Of a DNA stretch of 64,000 nucleotides, positions 37,601 through 49,600 are shown piece after piece (positions within the stretch are counted from its first letter, which is position 1; every line of letters begins with the position of its first letter). Source of the stretch: Pithys albifrons albifrons (Eukaryota > Chordata > Aves > Passeriformes > Thamnophilidae); assembly GCF_047495875.1 (NCBI RefSeq), contig NC_092479.1, positions 8,330,806-8,394,805 of the forward strand. The letters run 5' to 3'. Both the position numbers and the translations under genes were made by a program. The notes under the pieces were generated by a model. The model searched no databases. It worked only from the letters and a program-made list of their open reading frames with translations, and was not told the origin of the DNA.

Positions 37601-40600
37601 GTATGTGCTTAAGCCCCATTGACTTCAGGAAGCTTACCTGACTTCAAGTTAAACATATGCTCAAGTCTATCCCAGCAAAGCATTTAAGCATGTGATTAAG
37701 GCCTTGTGACTTCAACTGGGGTCTTAAACTGCTGGGACAGGACAGGGAGTTTTCAGAGCAGAGAAGCTGTCCCCAGGGGTTGCCTGGGCACTGTTTGTAA
37801 CCACAGCACATTCTCAGGGCAATGGTTTGGCCACAGCTCTAATGAAACGAGTACATGTCAAACCCTTGAATGTGAGGAAGGACAAGGGTAAGACCCAAAC
37901 AATCTGGTATGTCCTTGTCCAGGAGAGTGAAGGCAGCACAGAGTTATCTGTGCAGCAGCTCCAGCTCTGGCTGTGCTGCCTCTGGAGCTTGGCTGGCCCT
38001 GGCACGTGGCTCCCAGTGTGCTCCACACACAGGCACCACTGCTGAGTGAGCTGGAGAACGGGGGGTTCAGTCTAGGTATGTCACAGTAAGGTTCAATTGC
38101 TTTAGAAATCGAGGAAATTAACCCCATGTTAAAGGGCAGATGTGCCACAGGACAGTCTGGTTTCCACAGGAGGACAGAGCAGACTGGAGGGGAGCAGAGC
38201 AGTGGCACGGAGGGGTCCTGACTCTCAGAGAGGGGACTTGCTTGAACAAGTGAAGTCCAAGACTGTAAGAAAACCTTGAGACCTGCTGTAGGAAAACCTT
38301 GAGACCTGCTTTGCCTCTCTGCATGACCAAGGCTTCTGAAACCACAGACTGGGGCTTCCCTTTGCCCTCCCAGCACTTGGCAGGGCAAGTTCAGTGAGGA
38401 CAAGGCAGGGACTCTTCCAAGAGGTCCCCAAATGAGGAATGAGCAGGACAGGCTATGAATGTCCCCCAGTGTCCCCCCTGAGCCTCAGGACAGCCCCCTG
38501 GCAGAGCCCCAGGCAGCCCCTCACCTGCATGCAGTGGTAGTGGGTGCTCTTGCCGTTGAGGTGGCAGCCGTGGTAGTAGACGCTGCAGTCGTCCAGGGGG
38601 CTGAAGCGCATGAAGCCGTGCTGGAGGGAGTTGTCGCGCTTCTTGTGCATGTTGTAGTGCCGGATCACGTCCTGCTTACTGGTGAACCTCTGCACAGACA
38701 CACACAGAGGCCTCAGGGCAGGGCAGGGGGTGGGGGGGTGGTAAACTGAAGGGACCAGGAGTTTCAAGCTGGGCAGAAATCACCCCAGGAGAGCCAGACT
38801 GAAGGGGAGGTGTGTGCATGTGTGTTCTTGGGAAAGGCAAAGCAAACATGGCCCTGGGGGATGGCCAGAACCAGCTCCCTGCAGCTTTAAGACTGCAATT
38901 CCTCTAACATAATTTTAGCTGCTACTATCTCAAGAAGAGCTATAGTTAGAAAGCAAACCAGTGAACTAAACAGGCTACAAGAGAAAATCCGAGCTTCCAA
39001 ATCACTCACTGTAGTGGTTAGCAAGACACTGGCTGCCACACTCATGTCAGACTAGAAACTGGGGAAACACTCTGCTCTTTCACACTGTCTTCCCATTCTA
39101 AGCCTCCTGCCTCCCCTACAAGGCAGGAAAACAGGGACACTCAACTTTCTTCCAGCCCTGGAAAAAGATGGCAGTAGAGCTCAGAGCTAGACCTGTATGA
39201 CCAGAATATCCTTTTAATCCTCTACCTGCTTGATGGAATGAAGGGGTACCCCACTGTCAGAGCAGGCTAAGTGCCTTTAAAATGAAGCTTTTCATTTCTA
39301 TTTCCCACAGACATCAATATTTAACACTGAAGGTGGGAAAGTAAATCCGATTTTTTTAAAAGAAATCAATATCCATTTATTTTGAGGAGTAATTGAAAAG
39401 GCCTGTATTCTAATGTTTAACAACTTTTCTAGTCTCTCTCATAGGAAACAAATGATTATCACTTCCACTCTTTCCTCCTATAATATCAATCCTGATCAAT
39501 CTGGTTGGTATTGGCACAGGAATATAGGGAGATAGATTTCACCAGCAATCCCTTGGAGGCTGCAGGTCTGATTTCCCAGGGCGTACATCCAGGATTGCTA
39601 TTGCCAATCATTGTTAATTTGTGCCCACTTATTACAGAGCGTTACTTATTCTAAAATATATCTCAGCCATAAAATAATTTGCATTTTAAAAAGCAGCCTA
39701 AATCCTTATTCCCTGTGAGACCAGACAGCTCCTTTGCAAGCAGCTTCCAGACTCCTTAGGAAATAATCATGAGGCCAATCATAGTAATAGGTTTTTCTGT
39801 TTCTCCATCCTTTGTGTTTCTCTTTTTCTGGTGCAGGGATATCCATGCCACAGCTGGGACAGACTCATCTCCATCACTGGGTAGGAGGAAACTCTCTGCA
39901 TCCAGAGAGCAACTCTCCTTTGATCAATAGAAACCCACAGCCAAGCTCAGCAGATCCAGATCAGCTTCCTGTGCTGTGGTCAGACTCATCCCTGGGAGAG
40001 CCACAGGCCCAAAGGGGCAGGGCTGGGGCTGTGCCCTGCCAGCTCTGGGATTCCACTGACACCCAGCCTGACCACAGACATGGCAGTGCCCAGCTCCTGG
40101 CCGTGGCACGAGGGTAAACAAACACACACGTGCCCTGCCGAGGATGCCCTGGCAGCAATCCCAGGAATTCCAGTGCCACCCTCCCGTGGGCACGGCGCTG
40201 CTCCCGCTGCTGTGCCCTGGCAGGTCCTGCTGCCACAGAGCCACTCGGGCAGCAGCAGGGGAAGAGACAGACTGACACATCAGCAGTCCTTGGGTTCAGG
40301 CACAATTTGTAACACAGCACAATTTATGCTCTTGCTTTCACTGATATAAATCTGGAGTGGTTCCCACTGACTCGAGCTGATCTACATTCTGCTCTTCCTT
40401 GTAGGGCCTGGGTTGATTCAATGGTGTTAGACTGAGTTAGATGGGGGCAAAAGAGAGTTCTGTTAAATCAGAATACATCCTGCCCCCTTTCAGAGCAGGA
40501 CAGTGAGGAGGGAGCCCGGGGGGACAGCCCTCCCCAGCTGTGCCCCAGGGGTGTGCTCGGGCTGTGTGCCCACCCTGGGCAGGGCTTTACCTGGTAGTTG

Positions 40601-43600
40601 CACTCGGGGTCGAGGCAGTGGTAGTGCTCCCGGTACTGGTACGCGCAGTGGATGTGCCCGCAGTGCTGGCTGCCCGAGAACCTGTGACAGCAGAGCAGGG
40701 CAAATGAGGCTCTGGCCTGGCAGCAGAGCCTGGCACCAGGGCACAGATACACTCCCTGTTTCCATCCCACACTTCATGGCATTAAACCCCATCCATCCCC
40801 TTTATCCCCCCAGCACGGTGACCCTCCCGCCTTCCCTCGCTCATTTGTCACTATTTAAAGGTGCTTCCTGAGCCGGATCATTCAGGTCTTGTACATCCCA
40901 TAATCTGTTTTTCCCCTTGAAATTCATCTTTGTTATCTAAGTTGTTTACTCGGGGAAGCCTAAGGAAACAGGGTGTTCCTTGAACTAACCACCACACAAT
41001 TCTGGATATCACAGCAGTGTCAGAAATCTCCCAAGACAGAAGGAGACAAACAAACATTGGGCAAATATGGATTTGAAATTTTAAGTATTAGCCCCTCTAG
41101 TAGGATGTCAGAAAAGCTGCACACAGCAAATTTGAAAACTCCTGACATCCAGGGTGGAAAAAAGACCAGAAATGCCACAGTTATACCCAGTAATACCCAC
41201 AGACAACCAGTCAATATAGAGACTGTGTTGACTGACAGATACACCAGGAATTGGCACAAGGGATGATCCAGTAATGGGGTAATCAGTGTAATGAACTCTC
41301 TCATGTATATTCTAGAGCACCATGGAAGAGCTGAAGAGCTTGAAAGGGAAAAGCAGTGGAGAGAAGGGGACTCAGAGGGGAAACATTCAAAGATAAAGTA
41401 CCATCTGCTCAAAGGTTCCTCAAAGGTTCCTCACGTCACTTAGTGCTAAACAGCAGGAGTGCACATGATAAAGGGCATGGGAAAGGAACCAGGAAGGGCA
41501 GTGGAGAGAAAGGGAAAATGAGAGGAGGGAGGGTGTCCTGCAGAAATCGAGGAATGGGGCAGAGGACAAAGGATTATGGATCATCCTAAGGTGAGGTAAT
41601 GCCAGGCTACAGGACAGACAAATTCAGGCTGAAAAGCAGCACTAAACACGGCATTTCTGAAGCACAGTAAGGAAGAGGAGGTCAACTGTGGAGACAGCAG
41701 GGCCTCTAGGAGATGGAAAGGGGACTTAATTGACAGAAAAGATAGACATTGCTAAAAAATTAAATGACTTCTCTGCCTCAGCATTCACAAAGGGAGACAG
41801 GGACAGATGCCAGGAGCAGACATGCCTTTCCCTGGGGAAGGAGAAGAAATACTGCAGGAAATCAGGATCACGTCAGAACAGGTGATTGAGAAACTGGAAC
41901 AAACCTCAGTGGCAGAGAAGAGACAAACCACAAGGCAAACAGCAGGGCTGGCTGCACAAACAAAGGTGGGGAGCCCAGGGCAGGGGCAGCAGCTCCTGGG
42001 CAGTGCCTGGGCAGCTGCAGAGCCACCCTGGCACTGGCCAGGCACAGGAGCTCACGGAACCAACTGCTCTGCCAGGCCAGGGCTGTCTGTCAGCAGCACC
42101 AGCAGCAGCTCACAAAGGAAAGAAACTTTAAAAGAAGGAGAGAGCAAAGGGCTGTGCAGGGCTGGGGAACTGTGGGTGCAGGCCAGGCAGGGGAAGAGGA
42201 AGACAGAAGATCTTCCTGGCAAATACAACCCTTTGAAGCAACACAGGCCAAAATATCATCAAAAATGAGGATGCAAAATGACCAGAGATGCCAACTGGAG
42301 TAAAACAAGGGCCAGAGACTGAAGAGATCTCACTATGAAATGAGTTACTTGAAGCATCTCAGTTGTAAAAACACCAGCTGAACAAGCACTCCAGCACTTC
42401 CAAGTCCTGCCCTCCCTTGCACGTGCCATGGAGAGGTGAGTGGTGTCTGCAGCTCAGAAATGTCCCACCAAACCCTGTGCTGGGGCCAGGAGGGAGGCAG
42501 CAAACACAGCACAAAGGGGAGACTCTGCTCCTGCAGCCCACAGGGCTGGGCTCCTAAAGGGTTATATTTATGCTGTGCTTCTTCTGACACTTGAAACAGT
42601 TCAAAGCTATTAATTTTTAAAGCACAGCATCTGTTTAGATTTTTCCTAACAGGAAAGCTTACACACCACACACTCACTGACATGCAGACACACGGGCACA
42701 GTTACATGCACAGACTCAGGTACATCAACACCCTCTGAATTTACATGAATGTACCCACAATTTCCATGCACACAAACAGACACAAACACACCCGAAACCA
42801 GCAAACTCACAGGCCATCTCATCCCACTGATACTCAGATCTCCACTCCTAAACTGCCCACACAGGCATGTGGATTCATTTGCACAAGAACAACCCACTCC
42901 CTCTTCCCTTACTTTAATCCATTCTTTTTTTTTTTTTTTTTTTTTGGCCAGAAAGAAGTAGTCTTGATCTGGCATGAGTAGATAAATAAATAATAATAAA
43001 AATAATAAATAAAGAAGTCAGCATGCTTAGAGAGTGTTTACAGACTCATTACTCTGTAACGATGATGTGGAAGAAGAAAAAAAAAACCCACCCCAATTAC
43101 AAGGGGGGAGGAAACCCACACAGAAATAAATATTTAAGCAAGTGCTGCCAGAAGCACCATCTGCTGAGGCACTAATAATAATAATAATAATTTTTTCTGT
43201 GGTCTTTTTTTTTTAATTATAAATATACAGGGGGGAGGAGGGGGAAAAAACAACCCAACCCAAACTAGCTAAGTAAGAGGTTTTGTTTTGTTGTGTGAGA
43301 GAATGGATTATCCCTGGGCAGCTTTTGGCAGTGGCTTTGGCAAACTCATTAAGCTAATTATGCAGTACAGACATAAGAGTGTCGTGTCTCTCTCCCCCCA
43401 CCCCCGATTTTAAGGCTTTAAACTGTTTTTAAAAATGTGTGTAAATTGAAGGGAAGTGGCTGTGCTGCCAGGGGGTGGCTGTGGAGCCTTTCAAGCAGGA
43501 TGTGGTGTCCCTGAGGTACCTCAGAGCCTGCCCAGCCCCTGCTGGCCCGGGGAAGGGGCTCACTCAGCACAGTTCTGTGCCTGAGGGGGGCACGGGGCAC

Positions 43601-46600
43601 AGAGAGGTGCCCCCTCCCCTCCCACTGCAAGCCCTGCAGCTCCTGCAGCCTGGAAAAGGAAACAAAGGGGGTGCTGCTCCTTCTGCCCCAGCAGGGAGGG
43701 GTTTAACCCCTGCCCTCCTCCCTGTGCTCCCTCCAAGGCAGAGAGTTCCCACAGGCATTTCATTGGAGGCACTGCTGTTTGAGGGGGGGCATGTGGGGGT
43801 GCAACTGTCCTCTTCCCATGGGGTCTTCTGCTCCCTTCTGCAGCCAGCAGGGGAAAAAGGCTGGAGACAGCACAGCAATGGGCAGAAGGAACAACAGCAT
43901 TCCCATTTAAATCCTGGGCTTCTGCAGTGAAACAGTTTTCCACTATTTGTCATGAAGTGGAACAGCTCAGGGAGCTGAGCCTGCTCCTGGCACACTCCAA
44001 CTGCTCTCACAGCTACTGCTCTCCCAGCAGGGACCAGAGCAAGTGCAGGTGCCAAGGAAAGGGAAGTGCCAATGACTGGTTTAAACACTCGATCCAGATG
44101 GACAAGACCTGGCCTCTGCCACCAGCACCCCACCCTCCCACCTCCAGCCCTCTCCCCAGGACAGCCAAGGGTTTGCCTACCTGGCAATGTACTTCTGGTA
44201 AATATTGACGTCCTCGCTGACGGCGGGTTTGTCAGAGGGCAATCCATTCCTAGGGAGAAGCACACAGGGCTGAGCTGGTGGGCAGGCAGGGACAGGGCAC
44301 AGGTCAACTCCTTCCTTCTCTCACCCACTGCTGACACACCAGCACAGAGGGACCAGGGAAGAGCAGCAGCAAAGGCACCCAGGAGTTTAACCTCCCTCCC
44401 CTTTCAAATCCTGCACCCCCTTTCCCAGGGAACCACACAATCTGCTGCCACCCCTCCTGCATGTTCCTTCCTTGCAGGGCCCAGTGCAGTTTGTTGGAGA
44501 AACTGAGAGGATCAATGACAAAAACCTGTTTCTACTGAAAAAACCCAAAAATCCTATACAAACAAGTGATGGCCACATGAAAACAAACACCTCCTTGAAG
44601 CACCTGGCAATGCTGTCCTTGTGTGCAGGGAAGCTCTGCCCTTGTTCAGCTGAGGGAGAAGAGTCCCTGAGCCTCAGCTGGGAGCTCCTGCCCATTTCCT
44701 GTGCCTAGCACTGGCACAGTGGCTCCAGCCCCTGGGCAGGGCTTCAACTGCCTCTTTGTTTCACAGACACCCCAAAACTCCACCAGACTGATGGGGCACC
44801 AAAGGTATTTATGTATTTTAATCAATGAGAAAACTGCCACATAAGCCTGGGTTATTTTACATCATTAGGAAGCAGACAAAAATAACATCCTCAGTGAGTT
44901 CAGCAAGACAGAAACCGAGATGCAGGGCCAGGCTGCAGCCTGCCCAAGAGAAGGGGCATCCCAGGGCCACCCCAGCCATCCCCCTTCTCCTCCAGGCTCC
45001 CTGTGACAGCCTGGTTTAAATGGGGACACTTTCACAGAGTTCACTGAAGGCAGGTGAGTTCAGGGCAGGTTAATGGCATTACATGTTGGAGAGTTCAAAC
45101 CATGGCAAGGGGGTTTGTACCCATGTGTGAGAGTAAGGGGTAATTCCTGCCAGGTTATTTGAACCCAGTGGGGACTGAGAATGGAAAGGCAGGGCCTGGA
45201 TACCATGGTCAGCACTTCATCCCCAAGGACAGTTACTGGTTTGCTGTCTTTTTCATGGAAGCCTGTACTGGTCACCAGCCTGAAGGAGAAGGGCCAGAGC
45301 CCAGTGTGAGACCAGGACATGGCAAGTGCCAGGCTGAAGGCCCTGGGCACCTCCACTCCTGCTGCAGCCCCATCAGGATGCCCCAGCTGAGGAAGTCCTG
45401 TGGCCAGAGGAAGGACCACCAGGGTGCTGCAAACACACGTCTGCAAGAGGCAGGAGATGGGCAAGAGAAAGGAAATCAAACTGAGATCCACCAGAGAGCT
45501 CCAGGATGGTCACTGAACTCCAGGCAGGAGCTTTCTGAAGACACTTCAGGCACGGAGTGCCTGGCCAAGTCACCCATCACAACAAGGCACTGTGCCTACA
45601 GGAATATTTACAACACAGTGTTTTTCAGTAACAGGAGTCCCTGCCTGCCATCTGGAGCACATACAGGTTCATCCTGAGCAGGAGCCAGATGCAAATGTTA
45701 ATAATCCTCTGCCCTTTCCCATACACCTTAACCATGGAGCTCCCAAATCTGTCTGCAGGCAGCTGATTAACAGCCATTTCCCAGGGAAGACAGGCAGCAT
45801 TACACAGCTCTGCCTTCCAGGTGGGAAACATGGAATGTGGGGATGCACCCCTGCCTGAGACCACACAGACCACTCAGCCCAAGGCCTCCTAGGTCTGTAT
45901 GTCAAACACAGAACAGGCTTCCTCCTCACCAGAGGGCAAAGCAGTGGGGATGTGTGATGGCACTTGCCACAGGAGTGCAGGACAGAGGTCCTGGACTTAC
46001 TGCAAATGACCCCAAGGGAGTCACAGCTCACAACAGCCCCAGGTCCACAGTGAGAAACAAGTAAATCAGAAACAAGAAAGCAGAGAAGGCCCTCCCTGCC
46101 TCCCTCTTTGCAGCCTCATGGACATATGTGTCTCCTCTACAGCTCCCACCTCTGGAAGCCACATTAAAACATAATCCAAGGTTTGGCAAGGCCTTCAGAT
46201 ACCTCCATTCAGTCAATGGCATCACTGCAGAGATTGTGTAGGAGGTTATTAGTGGTAATTGGGCTAATGAGTTTGCCCAGTCTGAGGGGTAATTGAATCA
46301 CCTCTATTTGTGCAAGGAACAAGCAAATTGAGAAGACACAGGCCTGGCCTCACAGAAGTATGTATATGCCTAATTCCTATGAAAATTGATGGGAATTAGG
46401 CACCAAAATGTCTTCTGAGTTCTGGGACAAACAAAAAGCCCCATCCTGCTCACGGTACAGTCAGCAGAGTCTTGCCATTGAGCCAACGGGAGCAAGAGTC
46501 AGGTTGGATGCCCAGGGAACCAGAGGATGGAGAAAGTAAAGTAGTTCCAACCTTGACCTTACGGTGCTGACAGCACCATGTTCCCTCCTCTAACATATAA

Positions 46601-49600
46601 ACTCAGGAGCCAGTGGGCTCTGGATTGGTGGCTGTGCCTGCTGCTGGCAGTTCACACCCGTGGTGCAGGTAAGTCAGAGATGTGAGGTGTTAACAGAGGA
46701 GCAGACACTTCAGCAGAGAGCAGAAAGAAACATCACACACAGTGCAGCAACTGTCACCCCACGAACTGGGATTGCCCCTGACCCACACGAGCCCCAGCTC
46801 GTGCCAAGACAAGAAGAGTGGGAGGACACTTACTTTACTGTGGAGACTGTTCCAGTTGTGATGGAGTCTGTCTTGGAGAAGGTTGATTTCAGGTACTCGG
46901 GAGTGTTGAATGGCAATGAGACAGCCTGCTCTGGCCCGGCCACGGGAGTGCTGCTGGGGGTACTGGCCAGGGGAGCTGGGGCCAGGCTGGGAGCTGGAGC
47001 TTTCACTGGAGTGAGCTTCTGAATGTTCCTCACATCGTACTTGGAAGGCCGCCCCACCTTGCCCGTCTTGAAGGCGATGGCTCCTCCCATGTCTGGGCTT
47101 CCTTCCCCAGGCTTGAAAAGGTGCAGGTACTTGACGTTTTCCAGGTCATACTTGGAGGCCTTCTTGTAAGTGTTGCCATTCTGCGGCCTGATGCTCTCCC
47201 CCGTCTTCAGCTTCTGGATGAAGAAGTCGTACTTGGAGGCCCGAGACATCAGGCCCTGCATCTGGGAGCTGCCGGGGGCGGGCAGGGGCAGGATGGTGGC
47301 TTTGGTCTCGGTCAGCATGGCGGCGTCGGGGCCCGGCACGCGGATGGGCTGCGCCAGCCCCGGGGCGGGCTCCTTGCCCAGCTTGGCGCCCAGCTCCTCG
47401 GCCTTGGCCAGGTGCATGGGCCACGAGAGCTGCTCGCCCGCCTTCAGCTTGCGGATGTACTCCTCGTACTTGGAGAAGCGGGCGCGCTTGGCGCCGGGGT
47501 CGTCGCCGGGCAGCGCCGCGGTGCTGTCGGCGGGCACGGCGTGCAGCTTGTCGAAGCTCACCTTGCGCGCCAGCTCGTCCCGAACGTTCTGGTCGTCGTA
47601 GCCGAACATGCCCAGGAACTCGTTCATGGTGGTGGCGGCGTAATCGCGCAGCGCCGACGCCTCCCCTGCGAGGGCACAGCACAGTCAGCGCCGCCACCCC
47701 GGCCCCGCCGCGGCCAGGGAGGAGGGAGGGACAGGGAACATGATCTACTGGCGGTTGGCTCACTTGTTAGGTTTTACGACTCTTAAATTAATTTGTTTAA
47801 AAAAAAAAGTAATTAATACTGGGGTAAAATAAAAAGAGTTCATCAATGCCAGGAAAATCAATTTCCTAAATGTTCTAGCCGATGGCTTTTCAGTACATTA
47901 AACAAAGTTTCATAAATGTCTCTGCACTCTTGCCTTGGCCTAATATGAAGAAAAAGTAATTTTACTGGAAGTGAGACCAATGCCAATATGCCGAGATTCG
48001 TACAGATCTGCCCTTGTGTGTGCTTGTGTATGGAAGGAGGTGCAGAGGACGGTGTGCCTGAGTGTGCAAGGGGGGAAACCATGAGGAAATGTGTGTGTGT
48101 TGGGCAGGAGCAGGGCTGAGGGCAGGGCAGGGTGCTGGCGAGCAGGCAGGGAGACAGGCAAGGCAGTGCCTGGGGTGGAGCAGGAGGAGGGCAGAATGGA
48201 ACCCTGCAGAGCAGGAGGGCAGCAGAGGTGGAGATGAATCAAGGCAGGGAAGAGCAGCAAAGGCTGTGCATGAGAAGCCTGGGAGTGAGGAGTGAGGAGA
48301 CAGACAGGACAGCTCCCCACAGCTGCTGTAGCCCTTCCCTTCCCTGTCCATCTCCTAAGGATTCACCCAGCCTGCTCCCTTCCTTCTCAATCCTAGTGAC
48401 TGGACAGCTACTATTTTCCACTGGAAAAGGGGCCAGTAAGGGCTGTGGAAACCTATAGGAAGGCTCAGGAACAGCTTCCAGTAAGACCAGGAAAGTCCAC
48501 ACAGGTGAAAAATATGTGAGGAACAGCCTCCTCTCCATCAGGATTTGCACTGAGAAGAGAAAGGGCTGTTGTCCTGGGCTCCAGAAAGGGGGAGAATGGA
48601 TGCCTGTTCTCTGGCATGTGTACTGGGGAAGGGGCAGGAAGGGGTTAGTCTACCTGAGCCTGACCACAGGGAGCAAGAATGAGCCAAAGCTGTCCTTCCT
48701 CGGTCTCTCCCTCCCTTCCTCCCTCCCCTACTCCCTCAGGCAGTTTCACAGGCCACCGGGATGGGAAGAACACACATCTGGAGGTCACCCAATATCAGTG
48801 TAAAGGAGGAAATAAAGATTGCTCTGACGTGCCAGCTTGGACTCATTTAGGCTTCAGTCTGACACAGCGCTCCTCCTCCTCTCCCTCTTGCTTTCTCCTG
48901 CAGAGTAAAGATTTACTGTGTGCAGGAGTCCTTCAAACCTCCCTCGTCATCTTTTGCAAACACTCACTCTGCTCTCATGGGCAGGCACACTCCTCCCCAG
49001 GGAGCCAGCACAGGCAGCTACACCAGCAGCACAATGGGGGTTCTGGGCACCAGATCCTGCCCAAACCACACCAACACTGCCTTGGCACAGAGCAAAAGGA
49101 AGCCACCAGGACAGCCACAGGACAGGTCAGCAGATCCAGAAGATGCCTGGGGTTTGGGGGAACTGACAGCCTGTGGTGCCACTCACACAGGCAGGCACAG
49201 CCATGAGAGCTTTTCCCTCACAGGAGCCTGCCCAGGAGCACAGCCCAAGTCCAGCAGCCACCAGCCCAGAGATCCTGCACAGGGCTCTGCAGAGGAAGAA
49301 CCTGCAACGGGCACTGAATGGGCAGAGCATGAAGGTCACATTCCTGCTCCAGGACTGCCTGAATGGCTGTGCTGCTGCAGCACAAGGGCTGCTGTGCTGG
49401 TTGCCTGTGCTTGTGGTCCTGGAGGGAAAGGAACGTGGACAACGTCCCTGGAGCCTGCAGGGACAAAGCCACACACACCTGCTCAGTGCTGGGATCTGCT
49501 CTAGCCCCAAAGGACCTTCCAGTTCTGGGCACTTAAGCCCAGAATTCTGCATAGGATTTGGGGTGCCTGACTCCAGAACAAACACCCTTTTAGTCACGGC

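Larger units (their letters stand above)
36099..38524 (-). other. CASZ1 intron
   Basis: 2.4 kb. It contains an ancient repeat relic (37495-37735) and a 23-bp duplication (38265-38310). The rest is unassigned. Confidence 0.75.
40682..44180 (-). other. CASZ1 intron with LINE relic and simple repeats
   Basis: 3.5 kb. Contents: a LINE piece at about 41600-42320, a T21 run at 42925-42945, and AAT-type microsatellites at about 42984-43015 and 43171-43189. An AT-rich stretch occupies 43000-43440. Confidence 0.75.
44250..46833 (-). other. CASZ1 intron
   Basis: 2.6 kb. It holds a homeodomain-site-rich block (46230-46335) and an ancient repeat relic (46345-46520). Confidence 0.75.

Noticed and set aside
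47121..47786. A 221-codon plus-strand open frame over the SKYD exon
   Set aside because: Antisense shadow of a CpG-rich coding exon; no splice or family support.
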